Shown here piece after piece: positions 1 through 7,598 of a stretch of DNA of 34,014 nucleotides. This stretch comes from Chloroflexota bacterium. GTDB lineage: Bacteria > Chloroflexota > Limnocylindria > Limnocylindrales > CSP1-4. The stretch spans positions 1 to 34,014 of the forward strand of contig JAKOQS010000025.1 of assembly GCA_029778235.1 (NCBI GenBank), given 5' to 3'. Both the position numbers and the translations under genes were made by a program. Each line of letters begins with the position of its first letter. Within the stretch, counting starts at the first letter, position 1. The notes beneath the pieces were generated by a model. The model had not been told where the DNA came from, did not search any database, and saw nothing but the letters and a program-made list of their open reading frames with translations.

Positions 1-627
1 GACGAGGGCGACCGTCTTGCCGTCGGGCGCGGGCGCCGGGTGGCGCATGAACGCCTGCCACTCGCGGCCGCCCCCGTACTTCACGAGGCCCGACAGGAGC
101 GTCTCCTTGTCGGTCCCGTCCGGCCGGATCCGCATCAGGACCGGGTAGTCGAGGTCGTAGTAGGCCGGCCGTCCCTCGTTCTCGAAGAGCCCGCGCTTGC
201 TCTTGTGGGTGATGTAGTAGATCCACTCCCCGTCCGCGGAGAACGCCGGGTCGGAGTCGGCGCCGGTCCGCGTCAGCTGCTTGGCCTGGTCGCCGGTCTG
301 CGTCCAGAGGTTCCCCTGCTTGACGTAGACGAGCGTGCCCGGGAAGACGGCCTCCTTGTTGACCTCGACGACGTCGGGCTTGGGTGTCGCGCCGGGCGGG
401 CGGGCGACCGTTCCGCCGCCACCACCGCCACCACCACCGCCGCCCCCGGAGGAGCCGGAGCCGAGCAGCGGGATCGTCCCCGTGAACAGGGAGACGGTCA
501 GGATCGCCGCGACGGCCAGCCCGATCGCGGCGAGCGCGGGGGCGAGGACCGGGCTCCGGAGACCGACCCCGTACGGGTCCCGCGACCCGCCGTCGTCGGT
601 CCGGCGCCGGCCCCTGGATGCCGTCAT
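1..627 (-). CDS. Membrane-anchored PD40/TolB-like beta-propeller protein (3' part outside window)
   Basis: Only the first 209 codons are visible; the gene runs off the low end. It begins with a basic stretch, then one hydrophobic segment (about residues 29-54, rich in A, L, I and V), which looks like a signal anchor. A run of 12 glycine codons follows (Gly61-72, bases 412-447), then a Pro/Lys linker. From about residue 90 comes a WD40-like repeat, with LVYVKQGNLW and DSDPAFSADGEWIYYI typical of PD40/TolB propeller blades. I infer an extracytoplasmic propeller domain held to the membrane by a flexible Gly linker; the ligand is unknown. The ATG is chosen because it overlaps the recJ stop as ATGA, so translation is probably coupled. 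The propeller call is good; any TolB-like role is a guess. Confidence 0.7.
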   Translation of the reverse strand, partial: MTASRGRRRTDDGGSRDPYGVGLRSPVLAPALAAIGLAVAAILTVSLFTGTIPLLGSGSSGGGGGGGGGGGGTVARPPGATPKPDVVEVNKEAVFPGTLVYVKQGNLWTQTGDQAKQLTRTGADSDPAFSADGEWIYYITHKSKRGLFENEGRPAYYDLDYPVLMRIRPDGTDKETLLSGLVKYGGGREWQAFMRHPAPAPDGKTVALV

Positions 628-2384
628 CCGCCCGTGCCTCCATCGACGAGCTCCGTCGGCCGGAGCGTCCCGACGGGCGCCACGTCGCGGACCTCCAGCT
701 GCAGCGAATCGTACCCGCCGTACGTCCGGACGCCCACGCGGGCCGCGACGTCGATGCGATCGCCCTCGCGCAGCGTCTCGGCGAGGTCATCGCGGCCGAA
801 CGCGATCGCGTCGACGACGTCGCGTCGCCGACGCAGGGTGAGCTGTGCATGTCCGCCGTTGGCGGCTCGGACGCGTGTCACGGTCATGTCGAGGACGGCG
901 ACCACGGGCGGCGGGTTCCCGGGCCCGGTCGGCTCGAGGACGCGGAGGTCCTGGACGAGCGCGTAGTCGAGGGCGTCCGTGGGGATCGCGAGGTCCACGA
1001 CGAGCTCGGGCCGGGGGTCGGCCGGGGCCGCGGCCGCCGCGATCGCCGAGAACCGCTCGACGAACGTGGGCCACCTGTCGGCGTCCAGGTCGAACCCGGC
1101 CGCACCGGCGTGTCCGCCGTGGCGGAGGAACATGTCCGGCCCGCACGCGTCCAGTGCGCCGGCGAGGTCCAGGCGGCCGCCCGAGCGGCACGACGCGCGG
1201 ACCACGCCGTCCAGGCGGGCGCCGACCACCGCGGGGCGTGCGCGCTCCTCCGCGAGGCGCGCGGCGACCAGCCCGACGATGCCGGGAATCCACGGCCCCT
1301 GGATGCAGACCGCGGGCGCGGCGGCCGCGTCCGGGTCAGCCGCGAGGGTCTCACGCGCTTCGACGAGCGTGGTCCGCAGCACGTCCCTCCGCAGGTCGTT
1401 GGCAGCCTCCAGCAGCCCGGCGATCGCCGCTGCCTCACCCGGGTCGTCGGTCAGCAGCAGCGCCGCCGCCTCCTCGGCCTCCCCCACCCTGCCGGCCGCG
1501 TTGAGCCGCGGGGCGATCTGGAACGCCACCGTCTCGAGGTCGGCCAGCTCGGGCCGGACGCCGGCGCGGGTCAGGATCGCGGCGAGCGCCGGCCGCGGCG
1601 ACTCCCTCAGCAGGCGCAGGCCCAGCCTCGCGATCGCGCGGTTCTCGCCCAGGACCGGCGCCACGTCACCGACCGTCCCCACCGTCGCGAGGTCGGCGAG
1701 GTCCAGGGGCTCCCAGGCGCCGCCGAGCTCCCCGTGGAGCAGCCGCGCGACGGTGAACGCCACGCCCGCGCCGGCGAGCCGGCGGTCGGGGTAGGTGCCG
1801 TCGATCCGGTGCGGGTTCACGAACGCCACCGGGAGCGGGATCCGGTCCGGGACGTGGTGGTGGTCCGTGACGATGACGTCGATCCCGGCGCTCCGCGCGA
1901 GCTCGATCTCGTCCGGGCTCGACGAGCCGCAATCCACCGTCACGATGAGCGTCCGGCCGTCGGCCCGTGCGCGCTCGATGGCCGCGACCGACAGGCCGTG
2001 CCCTTCCGCCACGCGGGACGGCACGTACGGCGCGGCGTCGAGACCCAGGGACCGCAGCGCCCGTACCAGGACGGCCAGGCCGGTGAGCCCGTCGGCGTCG
2101 AAGTCGCCGAAGACGAGGACGCCCTCCCGCTCGTCGATGGCGCTGCGGACCCGGGCCACCACGCGCTCCGCGTCCGGCAGGAGGCGCGGGTCGTGAAGTC
2201 CGTCCTCCGCGGGCCCGAGGAACGCGTCGAGCGCCGCCGGCCCGTCGACCCCGCGCGAGGCGAGGATGGCCGCCGCCGGCCCGCCGATCCCCCGCTCGCG
2301 GGCGGACGCCAGGAACGTGGCGGCAAGTCCGCCGCCGGGGGCCATGCGCCAGCGGTACCGACTGGTGATCATGCGGTCGACCAT
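624..2384 (-). CDS. recJ: Single-stranded-DNA exonuclease RecJ (DHH/DHHA1)
   Basis: RecJ degrades single-stranded DNA 5' to 3' in recombinational, mismatch and base-excision repair. The family motifs are all present: GDFDADG at 93-99, DCGSSS at 151-156, the name-giving DHH at 174-176, NPH at 190-192 and LAGAGVAF near 203-210. The DHHA1 glycine motif GGHAGAAG is at 423-430, followed by LEPTGPGNPPP (483-493) and a C-terminal OB-like segment. The length of 586 aa is normal for RecJ. Met1, Met5 and Met14 are possible starts. Met14 lies inside the usual YRWR segment, so an upstream start is preferred; none has a clear Shine-Dalgarno. It follows secF after 93 bases that hold a 30-bp palindrome, and it overlaps the next gene by ATGA. 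Confidence 0.93.
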   Translation of the reverse strand: MVDRMITSRYRWRMAPGGGLAATFLASARERGIGGPAAAILASRGVDGPAALDAFLGPAEDGLHDPRLLPDAERVVARVRSAIDEREGVLVFGDFDADGLTGLAVLVRALRSLGLDAAPYVPSRVAEGHGLSVAAIERARADGRTLIVTVDCGSSSPDEIELARSAGIDVIVTDHHHVPDRIPLPVAFVNPHRIDGTYPDRRLAGAGVAFTVARLLHGELGGAWEPLDLADLATVGTVGDVAPVLGENRAIARLGLRLLRESPRPALAAILTRAGVRPELADLETVAFQIAPRLNAAGRVGEAEEAAALLLTDDPGEAAAIAGLLEAANDLRRDVLRTTLVEARETLAADPDAAAAPAVCIQGPWIPGIVGLVAARLAEERARPAVVGARLDGVVRASCRSGGRLDLAGALDACGPDMFLRHGGHAGAAGFDLDADRWPTFVERFSAIAAAAAPADPRPELVVDLAIPTDALDYALVQDLRVLEPTGPGNPPPVVAVLDMTVTRVRAANGGHAQLTLRRRRDVVDAIAFGRDDLAETLREGDRIDVAARVGVRTYGGYDSLQLEVRDVAPVGTLRPTELVDGGTGG

Positions 2385-2403
2385 CGCAGGCCGGGATCCA
2401 CGC

Positions 2404-2433
2404 TCGATCCTCCGGCGATCGCCGGAGGATCGA
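2404..2433. repeat. Perfect 30-bp palindrome between secF and recJ
   Basis: The 15-base half TCGATCCTCCGGCGA is followed at once by its exact reverse complement, centred on GATC. As RNA it would form a stem of about 13 bp closed by a four-base loop. It lies 44 bases after the secF stop and 19 bases before the recJ start, with no U tract. It could end or attenuate secDF transcription, stabilise the secF 3' end, or be a protein site; the sequence does not decide. Confidence 0.75.
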
Positions 2434-2477
2434 CGCGGGCGCCCGACGGGCTCATCGAGGACCGGGCACGGGGCCCG

Positions 2478-3653
2478 TCAGGCCGTCGCCCGCCGGGTCG
2501 TCTTGGCCTCCGCCGCACGCCTGGCCCGACGCTTCGCGTCCCACTCCTCCCAGACGACCAGGAGCGGCGAGGCGACGAAGATCGACGAGTACGTCCCCGA
2601 GATGATGCCGATGAGCAGCGCGAGGACGAAGTTGCGCAGCGATGGGCCGGCGAACAGCAGGAGGGCGGTCAGCGTGAAGACGACCGTCAGCGTCGTGTTG
2701 ATCGACCGGCCGAACGTCTGCATCACCGAGTGGTTGACGATCGCCGCGATGGGCTCGCCTGCGTGGCGGGCCTTGTTCTCGCGGACCCGGTCGAACACCA
2801 CGATCGTGTCGTGCACGCTGAAGCCGATGACGGTGAGCATCGCCGTGATGAACAGGCCGTCCACCTGCGTCCCGAAGAGCGTCCCGAGGATGGCGAAGAT
2901 CCCGACCACGACGATGACGTCGTGGAGGAGCGCCAGCAGGGCGGTCACGCCGAACTTGTAGTTGCGGAACCGGAACGTCATCCAGATCATGATCCCGATC
3001 GAGCCCAGGAGGATCAGCAGGATGGCCTGCTGCGTCAGCTCCGCGCTGATCACCGGGCCCACCGTGGTGAGCTCACGGGTCGACTCGATCGGCCCGAACT
3101 GCGCCTCGAGGTCGGTGGCCACCTGGCCCAGGACACCCGAGGACGGCTTGGTGGGCTCCTGCGTGGGGATCGACGGCGACGGGAGCGCGCTCGGCGGCGC
3201 GAGGCTCTCGCCGGGGGCGGCGGTCGTCAGGGCCGCGGTCTCCTGCGGCGACGCGCTCGGGGCCGCGGACGCGCCCGGCGACCCGCTGGCGTCCGCCGAG
3301 GCGGACGGGGCAGCGGATGCGGAGGGCGCGGCCGAGGCGGAGGGCGCCGGCGACTCGTCCGGACCGCGCAGGCCCACCGGCTCCGTCCGGGCGAGCAGGT
3401 AGCCGCCGTCGGTCTCCACGACCGTCGTGTCGGCCAGGCCGTTCGCGACGAAGACCGTCTTCACCTGGTCGGCCGAGGGAGTCTGCCCGGCGAACTTGAA
3501 CTCCCAGAGCGTCCCGCCCGTGTAGTCGATCGAGAACTGGAGCCCCACCTTCCCGCCGGTGATGGGCGTGAGGATGATGAAGATGAGGCCCGGGATCATG
3601 ATCGCGAGGGAGAAGCCGAAGAACCACTTCTTCCGGCTCATGATGTCAAACAC
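2478..3653 (-). CDS. secF: Protein translocase subunit SecF
   Basis: SecF pairs with SecD in the cytoplasmic membrane and uses proton-motive force to pull exported proteins out of the SecYEG channel. Seen here are TM1 (about 11-30), IDYTGGT (42-48), VGPVISAEL (198-206), four or five further TM segments from about 208, and the conserved GFSVHDTIVVFDRVREN (277-293). An unusual insert at residues 100-172 is almost all Ser, Ala and Pro with APSAS-type repeats; it falls in the periplasmic domain between TM1 and TM2. The protein has 391 aa, against about 300-320 for most SecF. The GTG start gives the family-typical MFDI beginning and overlaps the secD stop by 8 bases, so the two are translationally coupled. 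Confidence 0.95.
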   Translation of the reverse strand: MFDIMSRKKWFFGFSLAIMIPGLIFIILTPITGGKVGLQFSIDYTGGTLWEFKFAGQTPSADQVKTVFVANGLADTTVVETDGGYLLARTEPVGLRGPDESPAPSASAAPSASAAPSASADASGSPGASAAPSASPQETAALTTAAPGESLAPPSALPSPSIPTQEPTKPSSGVLGQVATDLEAQFGPIESTRELTTVGPVISAELTQQAILLILLGSIGIMIWMTFRFRNYKFGVTALLALLHDVIVVVGIFAILGTLFGTQVDGLFITAMLTVIGFSVHDTIVVFDRVRENKARHAGEPIAAIVNHSVMQTFGRSINTTLTVVFTLTALLLFAGPSLRNFVLALLIGIISGTYSSIFVASPLLVVWEEWDAKRRARRAAEAKTTRRATA

Positions 3654-5049
3654 GGCCGCGCACCTCCCCGCGGGCGCCGCGACCGGCCGCCGGACGTGAC
3701 AGGAAGTCCTCCTCCGCGACGCCCCACAGGCGCGCGTTCCGGGCGACGTCCGTGTGGACGATCCCGCGGAGGATGGTCCGGGTCACGGTGATCGCCGTGA
3801 ACATCGACGTGAGCACGCCGATGATCAGCACGAGGGCGAAGCCCTTGATCACCGACGATCCGAACCAGAACAGGATGCCGGCGGTGATGAGGCTCGACAC
3901 GTTCGAGTCCAGGATCGAGTTCCAGGCGCGGTTGAAGCCCGCCTCGATCGCCGCCGAGAGGCTCTTGCCGAGCCGCAGCTCCTCCTTGGTCCTCTCGAAG
4001 ATGAGGATGTTCGCATCGACCGCCATGCCGATCGACAGGACGAAGCCGGCGATGCCGGCGAGCGTCAGGGTGACCGGGATGAGCAGGAAGATCGCGAGGA
4101 CGACGAGCGCGTAGTAGATGAGCGCGAAGTCGGCGACGAGGCCCGGCAGGCGGTAGTAGATGATCATGAACAGCAGGACCATCAGGATCCCGATGAGGCC
4201 GCCGAGCAGCGCCGCGTCGAGCGAGAACCCCGCGAGCGACGAGCTGATGGCCTGGACCGAGACCTCCTGGATCGGGAACGGCAGGGAGCCGTACCGCAGG
4301 ATGGTCACGAGGTTGTTCATCTCGTTGGCGGTGAACCCGCCGCCGCTGCCGCCGGTGATGATCCCCTGGCCACCGGTGATGGGGCTCTGGATGTACGGCG
4401 CGGAGACCGTGGTCCCGTCGAGCACGATCGCGAAGAAGTTGCCGACGTTCTTCGTCGTGTAGTCGGCGAAGAGCCTGGAGCCCTCGTCCTTCAGCGTGAA
4501 CTGGACCGCGCGACCGCCGGTCGAGTCGGTGCCGGGGTTAGCGCTCGCGATCTGGTCGCCCGAGAACAGGGGCGGCGGCGCCGGCGACGGGAGGGGCTGG
4601 CCCTGGGGGGCGCTCTCCGGACCGGGCGCCGTGTTGGTGCCGAAGCGGTCCGTGGGCAGCGGGACGAAGTCGAGCCGGCCGGTGGAGCCCACGAGCTTCC
4701 GGATGGAGTCCGGGTCGCTGACCCCCGGGATCTCGACGACGATCCGGTCGGAGCCCTGGGTCTGCACGATCGGCTCGGAGACGCCCGTCGCGTTCACGCG
4801 GCGCTCCACGATGTCCTTGATCGTGTTCAGGTCGCTGGCGGTGGGCGACTTCCCGCCGGCAGGCAGCGCCTGGTAGACGACCCGGAGCCCGCCCTGCAGG
4901 TCGAGCCCCAGCTTCAGCTCGACGGGCCGCGTCCCGCCGTTGGGGTCGCTGATCGAGGGAAGCTGAAGGCCCGTCCCGAGGAGAGCCGAGTCGATGAGGA
5001 GGGCGAGCACGCCCACGACGACGATGATGATGGGGGTGATTCTGCGCAT
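3646..5049 (-). CDS. secD: Protein translocase subunit SecD
   Basis: SecD is the large partner of SecF. Visible are TM1 (about 5-25), the SecD motif LKLGLDLQGG (45-54), the P1 domain with IVVEIPGV and DFVPLP (103-131), a Pro-rich segment (142-160), the second periplasmic part with FAIVLDGTTVSAPYI (206-220), and five C-terminal TM helices. GMAVDANILIFERTKEEL at 341-358 is the RND-type proton-coupling motif. The length of 467 aa is normal for a short-P1 SecD. The ATG has no Shine-Dalgarno. A TAGCAT -10 box ends 9 bases before it, so the message may be nearly leaderless. secD heads the secD-secF unit, with recJ and the propeller gene after it. Confidence 0.95.
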   Translation of the reverse strand: MRRITPIIIVVVGVLALLIDSALLGTGLQLPSISDPNGGTRPVELKLGLDLQGGLRVVYQALPAGGKSPTASDLNTIKDIVERRVNATGVSEPIVQTQGSDRIVVEIPGVSDPDSIRKLVGSTGRLDFVPLPTDRFGTNTAPGPESAPQGQPLPSPAPPPLFSGDQIASANPGTDSTGGRAVQFTLKDEGSRLFADYTTKNVGNFFAIVLDGTTVSAPYIQSPITGGQGIITGGSGGGFTANEMNNLVTILRYGSLPFPIQEVSVQAISSSLAGFSLDAALLGGLIGILMVLLFMIIYYRLPGLVADFALIYYALVVLAIFLLIPVTLTLAGIAGFVLSIGMAVDANILIFERTKEELRLGKSLSAAIEAGFNRAWNSILDSNVSSLITAGILFWFGSSVIKGFALVLIIGVLTSMFTAITVTRTILRGIVHTDVARNARLWGVAEEDFLSRPAAGRGARGEVRGRV

Positions 5050-5058
5050 CGGGCGGGG

Positions 5059-5088
5059 ATGCTACACCATCGGCGGCGCTCCTGTCGG
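5059..5088 (-). promoter_or_regulatory. Candidate secD promoter
   Basis: On the minus strand CCGACA (5083-5088) is followed after 18 bases by TAGCAT (5059-5064). The ATG of secD begins 9 bases after the -10 box, so the predicted RNA start lies within about 3 bases of the start codon. Confidence 0.45.
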
Positions 5089-5117
5089 ACGGCCGTCGCC
5101 GGTGGCCCGCCGCTCCC

Positions 5118-6968
5118 TCAGTCGCCGAGGCCCGCCATGATGCGCTCGGCCAGCGCCGGGCCGATGCCGGGGACCGCGGCGACCTCGTCGACCGACGCCT
5201 CCCGGATGCGCCGGACCGACCCGAACGCCCGGAGCAGCGCCCGCTTGCGGACCGGGCCCACGCCGGGCAGCTCGTCGAGCGCGGATCGCACCGCGCGTTT
5301 CGACCGCAGGTCGCGGTGGTACGTGATCGCGAAGCGGTGCGCCTCGTCCCGGAGCCGCTGCACCAGGTGCAGGGCAGGCGATGTCGTGGGCAGGACGACC
5401 GGCGAGCGCGCGCCGGGGAGGAACAGCTCCTCGCGCTCCTTCGCCAGGCCCACGAACGGCACGTCGACGACCCCGGCCTCCGTGGCCGCGCCCAGCGCCG
5501 CCGCCAGCTGCCCGGCGCCACCGTCGATGACGACGAGGTCGGGCATCCGCCACCGGACCTCCTCGACCGCGCCCTCGTCCCCTGCCGGAGCCTTGCGGAA
5601 GCGGCGTCGCATCACCTCGGCGTGGCTGGCGAAGTCGTCCTGGCCGACGACGCCCCTGATCCGGAACCGGCGGTACTCGCGGTTCGCCGGCCGGCCGTCC
5701 TCGAAGACCACCATGCTGCCGACCGTCTCCCGGCCCTGGATCGTGCTGATGTCGTAGCACTCGATCCGGGCCGGCGGTCCGGCCAGCCCCAGCGCGACCG
5801 CCAGCTCGTCGAGCGCCTCCTGCGTCTTGCCCTCGTCGGCGAGCCAGCGGACGGCCTCGCGCTCGAGCGTCTCTGCGGCATTGCGCGCGGCGAGGTCGAG
5901 CAGCTCCCGCCGCTCGCCCCTCTGCGGGACCCGGATCTCGGCACGCCGCCCACCGCGCCGGGCGGAAAGGAACTCGGCCACGCCGCCGGAATCGGGCGGC
6001 TCGACGGGCACGAGCACCGCGGGCGGCACGATCGCGGCCCGCAGGTAGTACTGCTGGATGAAGCCTCCGACCACCTCCGCGTCGGTCGTTTCGCGCGGCG
6101 CCTCCAGCAGGAAGACATCCCGGCCGATGAGGCTTCCGTCGCGGACCGTGAAGACCTGGACCGCGGCGCGCGCGTCCTTTCGCGCGAGGCCGAGGACGTC
6201 CACCTGCGTGCGGGCGTACGCGGCCATCTTCTGCGACTCCATCGTCCGCTCGATCGACCGGAGCTTGTCTCGCAGTGCGGCAGCCTTCTCGTACTCCATC
6301 GCCTGCGACGCCTCGCCCATCTCGCGCCGGACCTGGCGGGCGACCGCCTCCTGCCGGCCTTCGAGGAACAGCTCCACCTGGGCGATGTCGGCACGGTACG
6401 CGTCCCTGCCGACCGCCTCCACGCACGGCCCCTGGCAGCGCTTGATGTGGTACAGCAGGCAGGGCCGCGCCAGCGCCCGTTCCCCGTCGCGGATCTCGAT
6501 CGTGCAGGTGCGGAAGCGGAACAGGCGGCGGATCAGGTCCATCGCCTCGTCCACGCTCTTCGCCGACGCGTACGGCCCGAAGTAGCGGCTGCCGTCCTCG
6601 CGCAGCTTCCGGGTCCGCTCGATCCGCGGGAAGTCGTCGGCGAGGGTGATCCGGATGTAGGGGTAGCTCTTGTCGTCCTTCAGCCGGACGTTGTAGCGCG
6701 GCCGGTACCGCTTGATGAGGTTCGCCTCGAGGAGCAGGGCCTCGCTCACCGAGTCGGTCAGGGTCCACTCGACGTCGGCGACGCGATCGATGACCGACCG
6801 GATGCGGTGCGTCTCGGCGGCCGCCTGCTTCTGCCAGTAGGAGCGGACGCGCGACCGGAGATCCTGCGCCTTCCCGACGTAGAGCACCTCGCCGCGCGCG
6901 TCGCGGAGCAGGTAGACGCCCGGGTGCGCCGGCAGCCGGCGGAGCGTCGCTGCGAGTCGGGGTTCCAC
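5118..6968 (-). CDS. uvrC: Excinuclease ABC subunit UvrC
   Basis: UvrC makes both incisions around a lesion after UvrA and UvrB have found it. The GIY-YIG nuclease is at about 14-92 (GVYL, LYVGKA, EANLIKRYRPRYN). Cys155, 170, 178 and 182 form the cysteine set linked with an Fe-S cluster in this family. The UVR motif that docks UvrB is around 216-250. The RNase-H-like nuclease starts at IECYDISTIQG (402-412), with likely catalytic Asp406, an Asp at 444/445, Asp482 and His544. Two helix-hairpin-helix repeats end the protein (566-612). At 616 aa it is full length. The GTG start matches the family start and has no Shine-Dalgarno, but a TACGAT box lies 7 bases upstream. It stands alone between the LysM gene and secD. 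Confidence 0.96.
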   Translation of the reverse strand: MEPRLAATLRRLPAHPGVYLLRDARGEVLYVGKAQDLRSRVRSYWQKQAAAETHRIRSVIDRVADVEWTLTDSVSEALLLEANLIKRYRPRYNVRLKDDKSYPYIRITLADDFPRIERTRKLREDGSRYFGPYASAKSVDEAMDLIRRLFRFRTCTIEIRDGERALARPCLLYHIKRCQGPCVEAVGRDAYRADIAQVELFLEGRQEAVARQVRREMGEASQAMEYEKAAALRDKLRSIERTMESQKMAAYARTQVDVLGLARKDARAAVQVFTVRDGSLIGRDVFLLEAPRETTDAEVVGGFIQQYYLRAAIVPPAVLVPVEPPDSGGVAEFLSARRGGRRAEIRVPQRGERRELLDLAARNAAETLEREAVRWLADEGKTQEALDELAVALGLAGPPARIECYDISTIQGRETVGSMVVFEDGRPANREYRRFRIRGVVGQDDFASHAEVMRRRFRKAPAGDEGAVEEVRWRMPDLVVIDGGAGQLAAALGAATEAGVVDVPFVGLAKEREELFLPGARSPVVLPTTSPALHLVQRLRDEAHRFAITYHRDLRSKRAVRSALDELPGVGPVRKRALLRAFGSVRRIREASVDEVAAVPGIGPALAERIMAGLGD

Positions 6969-6975
6969 GACGCCG

Positions 6976-6981
6976 ATCGTA
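6976..6981 (-). promoter_or_regulatory. Candidate -10 box of uvrC (leaderless type)
   Basis: TACGAT on the minus strand, separated from the GTG of uvrC by 7 bases. This is the spacing expected if transcription starts at the start codon. No convincing -35 is seen and there is no GAAC-N4-GTTC box here, unlike at uvrA and uvrB. Confidence 0.4.
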
Positions 6982-7067
6982 CCGCCCGCCGCGTCGGGGC
7001 GGTCGTGGCGGGCAGGTGGGCCCGGACCGGCGGTGGGCCGCGGGGGCCGAGGCGGCGGGACGTCGGG

Positions 7068-7121
7068 CGGGTCGCGGGCTGTCGGGCCCGCGCGCGGGTC
7101 GCGGGCTGTCGGGCCCGCGCG
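7068..7121. repeat. Two tandem copies of a 27-bp GC-rich unit
   Basis: A 27-base unit beginning CGGGTCGCGGGCTGTCGG occurs twice head to tail, followed by the start of a third copy that diverges near 7125. The second half of each unit holds GGGCCCGCGCGCG, and the junction contains the perfect palindrome CCCGCGCGCGGG (7087-7098). It lies right after the LysM gene stop and before the uvrC promoter, so it may act as a terminator-like structure for the LysM gene. No U tract is present. Confidence 0.8.
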
Positions 7122-7125
7122 CGGA

Positions 7126-7494
7126 CTACTGGCCCGGGATGATCAGGATCTGGCCGACCTTGAGCTCACGCGGCTTGACCTTCGGGTTCGCCTTCTGGAG
7201 CTCCTTGAGCGTGATCCCGAACTTGGCGGCGATCGCGATCATCGTGTCGCCCTTCTTGACCCGGTACTTCGTCGTCGTCGTCGCGGGCTCGTCGGTCGCG
7301 GCCGGCTCGGCGGTCGCGTCGGGCGCGACGGTCTCCGTGGGCGGCAGGGTCTCCACGACGGCGGACGCCTCGGGCGTGGGCGTCTCGGGTGGCAGCGTGG
7401 GCAACGGGGTCGCGGCGGTGCCGCCGCATGCGGCGAGCGTCCCCGCCACGGTGATCGAGAGGCCGACGATGAGGAGCCGGGCGCCACCGCGCAT
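7126..7494 (-). CDS. Small LysM-domain lipoprotein
   Basis: A 122-aa protein with a lipoprotein signal: basic start, hydrophobic core LLIVGLSITVAG and lipobox LAAC ending at Cys23. Residues 28-75 are a Pro/Thr/Glu/Ala-rich linker. The C-terminal part is one LysM domain (about 77-120, YRVKKGDTMIAIAAKFGI ... VGQILIIPG), which binds peptidoglycan or similar N-acetylglucosamine polymers. No catalytic domain is present. I infer a membrane-tethered cell-wall binding protein. The ATG has a good GGAGGG Shine-Dalgarno 6 bases upstream. It lies 104 bases after scpB with its own possible -10 box, and is followed by the tandem 27-bp repeats. Confidence 0.88.
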   Translation of the reverse strand: MRGGARLLIVGLSITVAGTLAACGGTAATPLPTLPPETPTPEASAVVETLPPTETVAPDATAEPAATDEPATTTTKYRVKKGDTMIAIAAKFGITLKELQKANPKVKPRELKVGQILIIPGQ

Positions 7495-7549
7495 GAGCCA
7501 CCCTCCGCTCGATCGGCGGCGTCCGGAGCCGTGCCGTCGCCGCGCTCCA

Positions 7550-7555
7550 AGTCTA
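7550..7555 (-). promoter_or_regulatory. Possible -10 box of the LysM gene
   Basis: TAGACT on the minus strand in the 104-base gap after scpB, about 56 bases before the start codon. A CGACGG-like -35 could sit 18 bases further up. The gene has a normal leader with a Shine-Dalgarno. Confidence 0.25.
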
Positions 7556-7598
7556 CCCTCCGGACGGACGGGCCCGTCGCCATGTGGCGCGGGCCTGA

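Noticed and set aside
618-3791. 1057-codon open frame on the plus strand
   Set aside because: It is the antisense shadow of recJ and secF, rich in Arg, Asp and Glu with no domain. Long shadows are expected where third codon positions are nearly all G or C.
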